From NCBI GenBank assembly GCA_029245905.1, contig JAQWOJ010000080.1:1-47362 (forward strand): a stretch of DNA of 47,362 nt. The letters are read 5' to 3'. Made by a program: the position numbers and the translations under genes. The notes beneath the pieces were generated by a model, which worked only from the letters and a program-made list of their open reading frames with translations, did not search any database and had not been told where the DNA came from. The stretch is from Gammaproteobacteria bacterium (GTDB lineage Bacteria > Pseudomonadota > Gammaproteobacteria > Pseudomonadales > Pseudohongiellaceae). Shown in pieces: positions 30,930 through 40,329 of the stretch (its first letter is position 1; each line of letters begins with the position of its first letter).

Positions 30930-32042
30930 TCAAGTAACTAAATGAGCGGAGCACAAATAATCGATCGATTGCATTTCTGTTAAACGCGACTGAGTACGTT
31001 TGAATTCAAAATTTAATTTTCTTCCCTTGTACAAGCTCGGAATACTCACTTCAGCCGAAACGATAAGATTTACCCGTCTGTCGTATAGCTCGTCGATCAA
31101 GCACACGAAACGTCTGGCTTTATCCTCATTTTTTTCAGAGAATTGCGGGATATCACTCACAATTATCGTATGAAAAATTCTTGAAATTTCAACATAATCA
31201 AAAACACTCCTTGGTGAATCACAAAGCGCAAGAAAATTAAACCATGCTACATTTTGCGAATAGTGAAGCACTTCAATAGAGCGACCGTAAACTTGGATCA
31301 TACAACGCTTCTTAATCTCTGCTTGATCAGAGACTAAATCATTAAACTTTTCTAAAATTTCTCTATTCGCTCTCTCATCGAGAGGTGAATGGTAGATGCT
31401 CGACTCGCTTAATTTTTGTAAGCGATAATCAATTCCACTTTTCAACTCTATGACAAGTGTGTTCGCTTTTATCAAATTAATTGCTGGGAGAAAACGTTCT
31501 CTTTGCAGACCATTCTTATATAATTCGTCGGGATTAATATTGGAAGTAAAAATCAACACAACGCCTCTTTTAAACAAAGCCTCCAGCAAGCCTGCCAACA
31601 ACATCGCATCCCCAATATCGGACACAAAAAATTCATCAAAAAATAAAATTTTTACGCGATCTGCAATTGACTTTGCAACTGCGTTTAGTGGATTTTTCAC
31701 CCCTTGCAGACTTCTCAATTTTTCATGTACGGACAACATGAATCGATGAAAGTGCGTTCGCTCTTTCTGATCAAATGGCACGCACTCAAAGAGAAGGTCC
31801 ATAAGATACGTTTTACCCCTTCCAACTCCACCCCAGAGATAAATCCCTCCAATCGCAGGGCAAGAATTTATTCCCCTTCTAAATAGGCGCTGAGCTAGAA
31901 CATCAATGAAAGTCTTTCCTTTCTGTTTATCTAAAATTCCGTGAAAAAACCTTTCTAATACCTCTAGGGCCGCTCGTTGTCCATCGTCTAAGACCACTAA
32001 GTTCCTGGTCACATCGGAATCATATTTTTGCAAAGGAGTCAT
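30930..32042 (-). CDS. zapE: Cell division ATPase ZapE (AFG1 family)
   Basis: ZapE is an AFG1-type ATPase that associates with FtsZ at the constricting ring in E. coli, mainly under stress or low oxygen. It has 370 residues. Walker A is GGVGRGKTYL (about 71-80), the following motif is LFECVPF...THFHRFM, and Walker B is ILFFDEFFVSDIGDAM. The C-terminal FVCLIDELYDRRVNLI is also typical. It diverges from zapG, another division-associated gene, across 196 bp, and lies upstream of rplM-rpsI as in many gammaproteobacteria. Confidence 0.95.
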   Translation of the reverse strand: MTPLQKYDSDVTRNLVVLDDGQRAALEVLERFFHGILDKQKGKTFIDVLAQRLFRRGINSCPAIGGIYLWGGVGRGKTYLMDLLFECVPFDQKERTHFHRFMLSVHEKLRSLQGVKNPLNAVAKSIADRVKILFFDEFFVSDIGDAMLLAGLLEALFKRGVVLIFTSNINPDELYKNGLQRERFLPAINLIKANTLVIELKSGIDYRLQKLSESSIYHSPLDERANREILEKFNDLVSDQAEIKKRCMIQVYGRSIEVLHYSQNVAWFNFLALCDSPRSVFDYVEISRIFHTIIVSDIPQFSEKNEDKARRFVCLIDELYDRRVNLIVSAEVSIPSLYKGRKLNFEFKRTQSRLTEMQSIDYLCSAHLVT

Positions 32043-32155
32043 ATCACAGCACTAAGCGAAATCGTAGACTATAAGCCCATATAAAATTATGTGGAAATCT
32101 CAAACCAAACTCGCGGACATACAATAGCTGACTGCTTCAGACCAGGCAAAGTAAT

Positions 32156-32185
32156 TTCAGATAATCTGACAAATTAAGCTATACT
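32156..32185 (+). promoter_or_regulatory. Candidate promoter of zapG
   Basis: TTCAGA (32156-32161) and TATACT (32180-32185) are 18 bp apart in the zapE-zapG divergent region, about 53 nt upstream of the zapG ATG. The -10 match is good and the -35 weak. Confidence 0.35.
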
Positions 32186-32238
32186 TGGTCAGGGCATATG
32201 GTTATCTTTGAAAGCTTGATTGAAAGGGTTGGGTTCTT

Positions 32239-32670
32239 ATGTCGATATGGCTCATAGCTATTGGTTGTCTAACTATTGGCATCGTCGTTGGCGTCATACT
32301 TACTGATAAACTAAGTACTAATTCGAAGCGGGTACGAGATCTAGAAAATCAGATTAGCACCTTAAAAGAATCTCACGAAGAATATAAAGAGAACGTGAGC
32401 GATCATTTTAGTAAAACAGCAGAATTAGTGCATCGAATGACGGAAAACTACAAGGGGATATATCAGCACTTAGCCAGCGGGGCCCAAAATTTATGCTCCA
32501 CAGAGGTAGCAGGCAAACTACTTCCCACTGAGTCCGATGCTACCTTTTCAGCGTCTACCTCAGACGAAAACTCTCAAGAAAGGATTCCTCCGAGAGATTA
32601 TGCCACAAGAACATCTTCAGACCGTATCGGTGCCCTTTCGGAAAACTTTGGCATAGAAAAGCCGGACTAA
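32239..32670 (+). CDS. zapG: Z-ring-associated protein ZapG (YhcB, DUF1043)
   Basis: ZapG is a bitopic inner-membrane protein linked to cell division and envelope synthesis in enterobacteria. This 143-residue protein has one N-terminal membrane segment (about 3-22) followed by a coiled-coil-like region (about 28-75, including RVRDLENQISTLKESHEEY) and the family motif FSKTAELVHRMTENYKGIYQHLASGAQNLC. The C-terminal 50 residues are polar and probably disordered. Placement next to zapE agrees with the call. Confidence 0.9.
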   Translation: MSIWLIAIGCLTIGIVVGVILTDKLSTNSKRVRDLENQISTLKESHEEYKENVSDHFSKTAELVHRMTENYKGIYQHLASGAQNLCSTEVAGKLLPTESDATFSASTSDENSQERIPPRDYATRTSSDRIGALSENFGIEKPD

Positions 32671-32967
32671 TAAATGGAGGATTAGTTTTTAATGCCACCC
32701 CAATGAGCATCGATACCTATAAGGCATAGCTTTTCTGTCATTTTTTTAGATAACATTTTAACACTAGTGTTATTTAGCAAAAAACAAGAAAAATTTTAAA
32801 GCCTAGAATTTCAGGCAAAGATTTATAAAGTCGCTAACCATTTCCTGGGCACACCGACCTCTTTTTTAATTATTAGTCAACATAGCTATATGTAATTATT
32901 TTACGTTAAGGTTTTACCCATATTAAACTTCGTTAAACTACAAAACCGACCCCACACCAGCACACAA
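32671..32967. other. AT-rich intergenic region between convergent zapG and nif3-like gene
   Basis: This is the longest gene-free stretch in the window (297 bp). It is very AT-rich, with no ORF of note (a GGAGG at about 32676 precedes only a four-codon ORF). It contains a 14-bp perfect palindrome at 32759-32772. Although both flanking genes end here, I see no stem followed by a U-run. Confidence 0.6.
32759..32772. repeat. 14-bp perfect palindrome TAACACTAGTGTTA
   Basis: The sequence equals its own reverse complement over 14 bases. It could be a protein-binding site or a small bidirectional hairpin between two convergent genes. No second copy was noticed by eye elsewhere in the window. Confidence 0.4.
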
Positions 32968-33729
32968 TTAGACCGGATTATCTATGTCTATATAGCTATG
33001 GACAATGTCAAATTGATTTTCCAAATATGATCCAAGGGCCTGAACACCGTATCGCTCCGTAGCATGATGACCTGCGGAGAAAAGATGCAGACCGGACTCC
33101 CTTGCCATATGAACAGTTTGCTCCGAGATTTCCCCGGTGATATAAGCATCTACTCCGGCATCAATCGCGTGCTCAATCAGCCCTTGGGCCGCTCCAGTGC
33201 ACCAAGCGAGAGTCTTAATTAGCTCGTTATTACCCTTAACGCTAAGCGGTTTACGATTCAATTTAGATTCAATATGCGCACTGAAATTATCGAAATTCAT
33301 AGGCCTTTCAATAGAGCCAAAATAAATAATTGGATGCCCTTCACTAGTAGATTGGATGGTTTGAGTTGATAAACTCAACACTTTGGCTAATTGAGCGTTA
33401 TTTCCCAATTTTGGATGAGCGTCCAAAGGCAAGTGATAGGCACAAAGACTGATATTGTTTTCAAGCAACAGCTTTAGCCGTACTTTTTTTAATCCAGTTA
33501 TGCTTGGATTTTCCCCCTTCCAAAAGTAGCCATGATGAACAAGCACTAGATCCGCATTTTCATATATCGCCGCCTCAATGAGGGCCTTACTCGCGGTCAC
33601 GCCGGTGACTATCTTAGCAACGATTTCTTTGCCCTCAACTTGTATTCCATTTGGACAATAATCGTTAAACAGCTCCGGTTTAAGTACTGTTTTTAGCGTT
33701 TCATCTAGATCTTTAAGGTTTACTGGCAT
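32968..33729 (-). CDS. Nif3-like dinuclear metal-centre protein (YbgI/GCH1-type family)
   Basis: This 253-residue protein belongs to the Nif3/DUF34 family, metal-binding proteins of uncertain biochemical role. Family signatures are visible: DYCPNGIQVEGKE near residue 25, ADLVLVHHGYFWKG (about 55-70) with metal-binding histidines, SLCAYHLPLDAHPKLGNNAQL near 95-115, DAYITGEISEQTVH near 188-202, and the C-terminal FSAGHHATERYGVQALG. It diverges from algW across a short gap of 77 bp. The adjacency of Nif3-family and algW genes is conserved in pseudomonads; a functional link is unproven. Confidence 0.92.
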   Translation of the reverse strand: MPVNLKDLDETLKTVLKPELFNDYCPNGIQVEGKEIVAKIVTGVTASKALIEAAIYENADLVLVHHGYFWKGENPSITGLKKVRLKLLLENNISLCAYHLPLDAHPKLGNNAQLAKVLSLSTQTIQSTSEGHPIIYFGSIERPMNFDNFSAHIESKLNRKPLSVKGNNELIKTLAWCTGAAQGLIEHAIDAGVDAYITGEISEQTVHMARESGLHLFSAGHHATERYGVQALGSYLENQFDIVHSYIDIDNPV

Positions 33730-33806
33730 TGGAAATTTTTACCACTCACTGTATATTCAATTGGATTCCTCCACTATATCAAAAAAACATAACTGCGGAT
33801 TTATTA

Positions 33807-34943
33807 ATGGAGAAGGTATATAAAATTATTCGTTTTGCTGGCTGGCCAATCGCTTGTGGCGTTCTATTTGCCATGACTTTCCTACAATACAAGCAGCTTC
33901 AGCAAATAAGCTTATCCGAGCAGTCAAAAAACATGGAGGTTTTAACCTCCGAAGCTAATACGTCCTTCGCCAATGCAATCAGTAAAGCATCTCCCTCCGT
34001 AGTCGGGATAACAGCCACTCGTTTTGATGTTGAATCTGTCGAAAGGACCTCTAAAGATCGATTGAATTTGTACTTAGAGGAACAAGACAGCCTTGGATCT
34101 GGAGTAATCGTCAGATCTGACGGCTTCATTCTTACCAACCTTCACGTAGTCGACAATTTATTTGATCTTTTTGAAACAGAAGTTACCTTAAACGATGGCA
34201 GAAGAATTTCAGCGAAGGTGGTTGCTTGGGATAAACCAAATGATCTAGCAGTATTGCATATCAATATGACTGATCTGACTCCTATTGAGCTTGGAAATTC
34301 AGAGAAAAGCAAAGTCGGAGATATTGTATTTGCAATCGGATATCCCCGCAATATTGGACAATCAGTTTCTCAAGGTATAGTAAGCGCAATTACAAATAAT
34401 ACAGATTCAACAGTTTCAATTATTCAAACAGATGCAGCAATCAATCCAGGAAATTCCGGCGGTGCGTTAATTGATGCAAGTGGCAGATTAATTGGAATAA
34501 ACTCATCAATTTTTTCAGAGTCTGGAAAATTTGAAGGCATCGGGTTTGCTACCCCCGCAAGCGTCGCCATTCAGTCCATGGAAGACCTAGTAAAACAAGC
34601 CATAGACGCCAATTCGGGTTATCTTGGCGTACTTACAGGAGAAGCTCTTAATGCAGAATCTAGCAAGCTATTTTTTGGCATCGATAATGTTCGTGGCATT
34701 TTAGTAGAAAGCGTAGACCAAGGCGGCGCTGCAGAGCAGTCAGGAATAAGACCCGGCGACGTTATTACCCGCGTAGGCGGTAGAAAAGTGGTAAACGCTG
34801 AAAATATAGTTTTGGAGGTAAGAAATAAAAAACCCGGCACCACCATAATGATTCAAGTCTACAGAAATGGTCAAATTCTAGATTTGCCCACCACTCTTGG
34901 TTTTGGAGAAGCGAGAATCATAGAACCTCAAAACCCTAATTAG
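33807..34943 (+). CDS. algW: Periplasmic site-1 serine protease AlgW/DegS (HtrA family)
   Basis: AlgW/DegS senses misfolded outer-membrane proteins and cleaves the anti-sigma factor RseA/MucA to start the sigma-E response. From the ATG at 33807 it has 378 residues; a TTG at 33729 would add an implausible 26-residue extension and overlap the nif3 start. A single N-terminal membrane segment (about 9-26) is followed by the trypsin-like domain with H113 (TNLHVVD), D146 (NDLAVL) and S217 (GNSGGAL), and by one PDZ domain (about 280-365). One PDZ and a membrane anchor distinguish it from DegP. Its stop codon overlaps that of hisD by 4 bp. Confidence 0.93.
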   Translation: MEKVYKIIRFAGWPIACGVLFAMTFLQYKQLQQISLSEQSKNMEVLTSEANTSFANAISKASPSVVGITATRFDVESVERTSKDRLNLYLEEQDSLGSGVIVRSDGFILTNLHVVDNLFDLFETEVTLNDGRRISAKVVAWDKPNDLAVLHINMTDLTPIELGNSEKSKVGDIVFAIGYPRNIGQSVSQGIVSAITNNTDSTVSIIQTDAAINPGNSGGALIDASGRLIGINSSIFSESGKFEGIGFATPASVAIQSMEDLVKQAIDANSGYLGVLTGEALNAESSKLFFGIDNVRGILVESVDQGGAAEQSGIRPGDVITRVGGRKVVNAENIVLEVRNKKPGTTIMIQVYRNGQILDLPTTLGFGEARIIEPQNPN

Positions 34944-36262
34944 TCCAATTCAGCATTTAACCTAAGTTCCGCCGACAGCGCATGAGCTTGCAGGTATTCA
35001 TCACGGGCTAGCTCTGATGTTGTCCGAGCCATTGCATTCGCTCCCGCCGCCGAACAATGAATAATCGAACTACGTTTTTGAAAATCATAAACTCCCAATG
35101 GAGAAAAGAAACGTGCAGTACCGGATGTCGGCAAGACATGGCTGGGGCCCGCGCAATAATCACCTAAGGCTTCCGCGCTATACTTACCTACAAAAATAGC
35201 CCCAGCATTATTAATAGAATCTAATAATTTGACTGGATTATCGACAGAAATTTCGAGGTGTTCTGGCGCAATTAAATTACTTACGGCCGCAGCTTCATCC
35301 AAATCTCTTACCTTGATAAAAATACCTCTATCTTTCAGAGACTTTTCAATAATTTCTTTTCTTTCCATATCTGGAAATAATCGATCAATACTCTCTTGGA
35401 CATCATCGATGTAATTTTCTTTCGTTGAGATCAAGATAGATTGAGCTTGCTCATCATGCTCGGCTTGGGAAAACAAGTCCATAGCTATCCAGTCAGGATT
35501 AGTGCTTCCATCACAAATAATTGTTAATTCTGACGGACCCGCGATCATATCAATTCCAACTTCACCAAAAACCAACTTCTTCGCCACAGTGACATATAAA
35601 TTTCCAGGACCCGCTATTTTATCTACCTTAGAAACCGATTCTGTGCCATAAGCAAGGGCACCGATAGCCTGAGCGCCACCTATTGTAAACAATGAATTTA
35701 TCCCCGATATTGCTGCCGCCGCAAAAATCAAATCCGCTCCCTCCGTGTAGCGAGTGGGAACGGTTGCAATTATCTCTTTTACTCCTGCAACTTTTGCTGG
35801 AATTCCTAACATTAGAACCGACGACGGGTAATTAGCCTTACCACCCGGGACATATAGACCTACCTTTTCCAGCGGACTAATTCTTTGTCCGTAAACTGAC
35901 CCATCAATATCTTCATATTCCCAAGAAGTTTGCTTTTGCCTCTCGTGATATTCTCTAATTCGCTTGGAAGCATACTCTAGAGTCCTTCTTTGCTTCGAAG
36001 AGATTCTTGCAAGTGATTTTAATAGCATCTCTCTTGGGACAAATAGTTCTTCTAGGGAACTTATATCAAACCCATCAAATTCATTGGTATAGTCAATAAT
36101 AGCCTCGTCCCCGCGGGACTTCACGTCCCTCAGAATGCCAGTAACCAGAGTAGTGACTTCATCAGAAACAAGCATCTCTCGATTCAAAAGCCCAGTTAAC
36201 TGGTCCTGAAACCCATTTTTACTGGCATCTAAACGGCTAATTGAAATACTAGATTTAATCAT
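34940..36262 (-). CDS. hisD: Histidinol dehydrogenase HisD
   Basis: HisD performs the last two oxidations of histidine synthesis, histidinol to histidine, with NAD+. It has 440 residues, the usual length. Typical segments are GLYVPGGKANYPSSVLM (about 135-150), NLYVTVAKKLVFGEVGIDMIAGPSE, SQAEHDEQAQSIL with zinc or catalytic residues, and GDYCAGPSHVLPTSGTARF. It follows hisG by 22 bp. In Pseudomonas hisC comes next; here hisD converges on algW with no room for another gene. Confidence 0.98.
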   Translation of the reverse strand: MIKSSISISRLDASKNGFQDQLTGLLNREMLVSDEVTTLVTGILRDVKSRGDEAIIDYTNEFDGFDISSLEELFVPREMLLKSLARISSKQRRTLEYASKRIREYHERQKQTSWEYEDIDGSVYGQRISPLEKVGLYVPGGKANYPSSVLMLGIPAKVAGVKEIIATVPTRYTEGADLIFAAAAISGINSLFTIGGAQAIGALAYGTESVSKVDKIAGPGNLYVTVAKKLVFGEVGIDMIAGPSELTIICDGSTNPDWIAMDLFSQAEHDEQAQSILISTKENYIDDVQESIDRLFPDMERKEIIEKSLKDRGIFIKVRDLDEAAAVSNLIAPEHLEISVDNPVKLLDSINNAGAIFVGKYSAEALGDYCAGPSHVLPTSGTARFFSPLGVYDFQKRSSIIHCSAAGANAMARTTSELARDEYLQAHALSAELRLNAELD

Positions 36263-36284
36263 AGCAAATGAACGCAGTTAGCTT

Positions 36285-36923
36285 TTAAAGAGCTTTAACA
36301 GCCTCCCTTAATTTTTCTAAAATTTCAGAAATAATGGTGTTTTTAATTTTCATCGAAGCTTTGTTTACAATCACTCTTGACGAAATATCGGCTATCAATT
36401 CCTTCGGCTCTAAACCATTAGCTTGAAGCGTTTTACCTGTGTCCACGATATCAACAATTGCGTCGGCCAAGCCTAGTGATGGCGCTAGCTCTAAGGCCCC
36501 ATTTAATTTTACCAACTCTATTTGTTTTCCTTTGCTTGCGAAATACCGTTTAGCAATATTCGGGAACTTAGTTGCAACTTTAACGCGCCCTGATAAAACT
36601 GTATCAGAGAGAGGAGACGCGGTCATAATACGACACTTGGCAATTTGCAAGTCTAGAGGCTCATAAAAACCTTCACATCCATATTCCAGGATAAAATCCT
36701 TTCCAACCACACCTAAATCAGCGCTACCAAATTCAACATAAGTGGGCACATCAGCCCCTCGGATCACTATCATGTCGACGTTTTCCAGGTTCGTCGTAAA
36801 CAAAAGTTTTCTACTTTGTCTAATATCTTCGTTAGGCACTACCCCCGCAGCCTCAAACAGCGGCAAAGTCTCTTCGAGTATTCGACCTTTAGTCAGAGCA
36901 ATTAATATCTTTGTAGGAATCAT
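36285..36923 (-). CDS. hisG: ATP phosphoribosyltransferase catalytic subunit HisG (short form)
   Basis: HisG condenses ATP with PRPP in the first step of histidine synthesis. It has 212 residues, so it is the short form that lacks the regulatory ACT domain and normally works as a hetero-octamer with HisZ. Typical segments include IALTKGRILEETLPLFEAAG at the start, VIRGADVPTYVEFGSADLGVVGKD, and the PRPP-binding ADAIVDIVDTGKTLQANGL. No hisZ is in the window. It lies between murA (32 bp) and hisD (22 bp). Confidence 0.97.
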   Translation of the reverse strand: MIPTKILIALTKGRILEETLPLFEAAGVVPNEDIRQSRKLLFTTNLENVDMIVIRGADVPTYVEFGSADLGVVGKDFILEYGCEGFYEPLDLQIAKCRIMTASPLSDTVLSGRVKVATKFPNIAKRYFASKGKQIELVKLNGALELAPSLGLADAIVDIVDTGKTLQANGLEPKELIADISSRVIVNKASMKIKNTIISEILEKLREAVKAL

Positions 36924-36955
36924 CTCATTAAAACTTTTGACTTTTAGAAAAACGA

Positions 36956-38227
<1,272 letters not shown>

Positions 38228-38242
38228 TTATCCAGCAAATCA

Positions 38243-38482
38243 TTACTCGGTAGAATTAGCCTCAACTTTCGTTTGCAAGCGCATTGAAACTGCATGAATT
38301 TCTCCGCTTGAGATATGCTTATTCAAGACCGAATAGATGGCCTGCTGTCTCTGCACAGCATTCAAATTTTCAAACATATCGGCTACTGCAGATACCACAT
38401 ATTTCCCACCCCCGCCCTCTACTTCTATTTCACCTTCAGGAATAGCAACAATCAATAGGTCCTTAATCTCAGCGGCATTCAA
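38243..38482 (-). CDS. ibaG: BolA-family protein IbaG
   Basis: IbaG (YrbA) is a small BolA-family protein that in related bacteria forms a [2Fe-2S] complex with monothiol glutaredoxins and affects acid or envelope stress. It has 79 residues, typical for the family. The segment NAVQRQQAIYSVLNKHISSGEIHAVSM holds the conserved helix and the C-terminal histidine. It is placed between mlaC (14 bp) and murA (24 bp), as elsewhere. Confidence 0.93.
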   Translation of the reverse strand: MNAAEIKDLLIVAIPEGEIEVEGGGGKYVVSAVADMFENLNAVQRQQAIYSVLNKHISSGEIHAVSMRLQTKVEANSTE

Positions 38483-38496
38483 TATTCAATCTCCCT

Positions 38497-39105
38497 CTAT
38501 TGCCAATTATCCAAAACCAAATCTATATCTTCATCGTGTGAAGACATCAGAGCAGAAAACTGCGTGAAATATTGGCGCCCAAGATTTATCCCGGCCAAAC
38601 TCAAGTTTTTGAGTTTCCACTCATCATTCTCATTAACAAACATTTGATACTGTAGCCGCAAATTCATATCAGGTCCTCGCAGTTCCATGCCCACGATAGT
38701 ATCGGCCCTCGGATCAGAATCAGGACTACTTGGAGGAAGAAATGTCAATTCTTCACCACTATAGTTAATCAGCGAAGCTCCATAAAACCGAGTGAGCGTC
38801 GTTTTTAAAATATTTGCGAACCTTTGCTTTTGAAGTTCACTCGCTACAGACGCATAACGATTCATAACCACTTCAGCTACCGCTTCAAAATCAACGAAAG
38901 TATTTAGTACTCTTTCAATCTCAGAAAAATACAAATCCTTATCCGTTAAAAAATAGCCCTTAGAGCTTTCGACAGTTTTCAAAAGCGCATCAACACCTAT
39001 CTCAGCCGTTTCCGTTGCTGTCAGTTCTTGACCAAAACTGCCGGAGGTAGCCGTTGCCAGAATCGCAAGAGCCAAAGTGCTAACTGCTTTTTTTAATGAT
39101 TTCAT
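38497..39105 (-). CDS. mlaC: Periplasmic phospholipid shuttle MlaC (Ttg2D family)
   Basis: MlaC is the periplasmic lipid carrier between the OmpC-MlaA complex and the inner-membrane MlaFEDB ABC transporter. It has 202 residues: signal peptide (about 1-25, ending near SFGQ), then the MlaC/Tol-Tol-Ttg2 domain with EAVAEVVMNRYA, KTTLTRFYGASL and the C-terminal WKLKNLSLAGINLGRQYFTQF. AGGAGA precedes the ATG. Normally mlaF, mlaE and mlaD precede it and mlaB follows; here yrbG diverges 221 bp upstream and ibaG starts 14 bp downstream, so mlaC stands alone. Confidence 0.92.
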   Translation of the reverse strand: MKSLKKAVSTLALAILATATSGSFGQELTATETAEIGVDALLKTVESSKGYFLTDKDLYFSEIERVLNTFVDFEAVAEVVMNRYASVASELQKQRFANILKTTLTRFYGASLINYSGEELTFLPPSSPDSDPRADTIVGMELRGPDMNLRLQYQMFVNENDEWKLKNLSLAGINLGRQYFTQFSALMSSHDEDIDLVLDNWQ

Positions 39106-39326
39106 TCGCTTATCTCCTAGAAAATCTCAATAAATCTGCTCCAATATTATTAAGAAAACATTTTGACCTTATCTTGTTGAAAGCGCAAAGACATAACGCG
39201 GATAGACTCCAAACTAAGTAAACAGTCTACCTCAATTGAGTACGCCAATGAATTATTACTTGCAAACGGCAAGAAAGAACCTTCTAATTAGGCGCCTTAC
39301 TAGTCGCCATTCAAAATTAACTTAAT
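39106..39326. other. Divergent intergenic region between mlaC and yrbG
   Basis: These 221 bp separate the minus-strand mlaC operon from the plus-strand yrbG operon and must hold both promoters. This is where mlaF, mlaE and mlaD lie in related genomes. No ORF over about 20 codons and no remnant of those genes was recognised. I could not identify convincing promoter hexamers. Confidence 0.5.
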
Positions 39327-40301
39327 ATGCTCGTCGCCACACTAATAATAATTATCGGTTTTATAGGTTTAATTTGGGGTGCAGAAAGGTTTGTTTCCGG
39401 AGCATCTTCGATCGCTGAAAATTTTGGAATCTCGCCCTTGATTATCGGCCTTACAATTGTCGCCTTTGGGACTTCCGCTCCAGAATTTTTCTCATCTGCG
39501 GCGGCCGCGTATCAACAGAAGCCTGGGCTAGCTATAGGAAACGCTCTTGGATCAAATTTATTTAATATAGGTGTAGCACTGGGCGTGGCTGCTATTATCA
39601 ATCCACTTAGACCGCCGAAATCTCTTTCCACCAGAGAAATCCCCGCCCTATTGCTGGTAACGCTAGTAACAGGAGTGCTTCTAACAAATTTTTATGTTGG
39701 TTTTCTTGACGCACTAGTGCTCCTATTTATTACAGCATTTCTAGGTTACAAACTTTTAAGTTATGAACTTTCTAATGCAACAGATCTCTCCAACCATTCG
39801 ATCGAAGAACCGAAGTCAGAAGTGAAGAGGATTGGCAGCATTAAGGCACTCTTGTACTTAACAATGGGGTTATTGATTTTGGTAATAAGTGCCGAAGCTC
39901 TTGTTCAGGCGGCCTCAAATATTGCATCACGAGTGGGTGTGTCAGAAACAATAATTGGGCTGACAATTATTGCTCTAGGAACAAGTTTACCGGAACTCGC
40001 GGCTGCAGTTACTGCAGTGCTAAAAGGACACGAGGACCTCGCTATAGGAAATATAGTTGGCTCGAACATTTTAAATTTTTTGATAGTTCTTCCCTTTCCG
40101 GGCCTTTTCGCGCCAGGAATGATCGAAAAAAGCCTAGTCTATCGCGACTTTCTCACAGTTCTAATCCTCACTGTTTTGCTAAGTCTTATATGCTATCGAT
40201 GTATTCGGCACAAAGGAAAAATCACTCGAATACACGGAGTTCTATTCTTGTTAATTTACAGCGGTTGGTTTACGTTTATGCTGCTCGAAGTGCAGAGCTA
40301 A
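39327..40301 (+). CDS. yrbG: Calcium/sodium antiporter (CaCA family, YrbG-like)
   Basis: This is an inner-membrane K+-independent Na+/Ca2+ exchanger-type protein of 324 residues with about ten membrane segments. The two inverted alpha repeats are visible: GLTIVAFGTSAPEF with GNALGSNLFNIG in the first half and GLTIIALGTSLPELAAAV with GNIVGSNILNFL in the second. It heads the plus-strand LPS cluster (yrbG-kdsD-kdsC-lptCAB), the conserved order; whether it works with those genes is unknown. kdsD follows after 28 bp. Confidence 0.94.
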   Translation: MLVATLIIIIGFIGLIWGAERFVSGASSIAENFGISPLIIGLTIVAFGTSAPEFFSSAAAAYQQKPGLAIGNALGSNLFNIGVALGVAAIINPLRPPKSLSTREIPALLLVTLVTGVLLTNFYVGFLDALVLLFITAFLGYKLLSYELSNATDLSNHSIEEPKSEVKRIGSIKALLYLTMGLLILVISAEALVQAASNIASRVGVSETIIGLTIIALGTSLPELAAAVTAVLKGHEDLAIGNIVGSNILNFLIVLPFPGLFAPGMIEKSLVYRDFLTVLILTVLLSLICYRCIRHKGKITRIHGVLFLLIYSGWFTFMLLEVQS

Positions 40302-40329
40302 TTTTTAAAATCACTTGGTTGCATAGATT

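Noticed and set aside
33729..33806. A 26-residue N-terminal extension of AlgW from a TTG codon
   Set aside because: The extension overlaps the start of the divergent nif3 gene and adds a segment before the normal membrane anchor; the ATG at 33807 fits the family.
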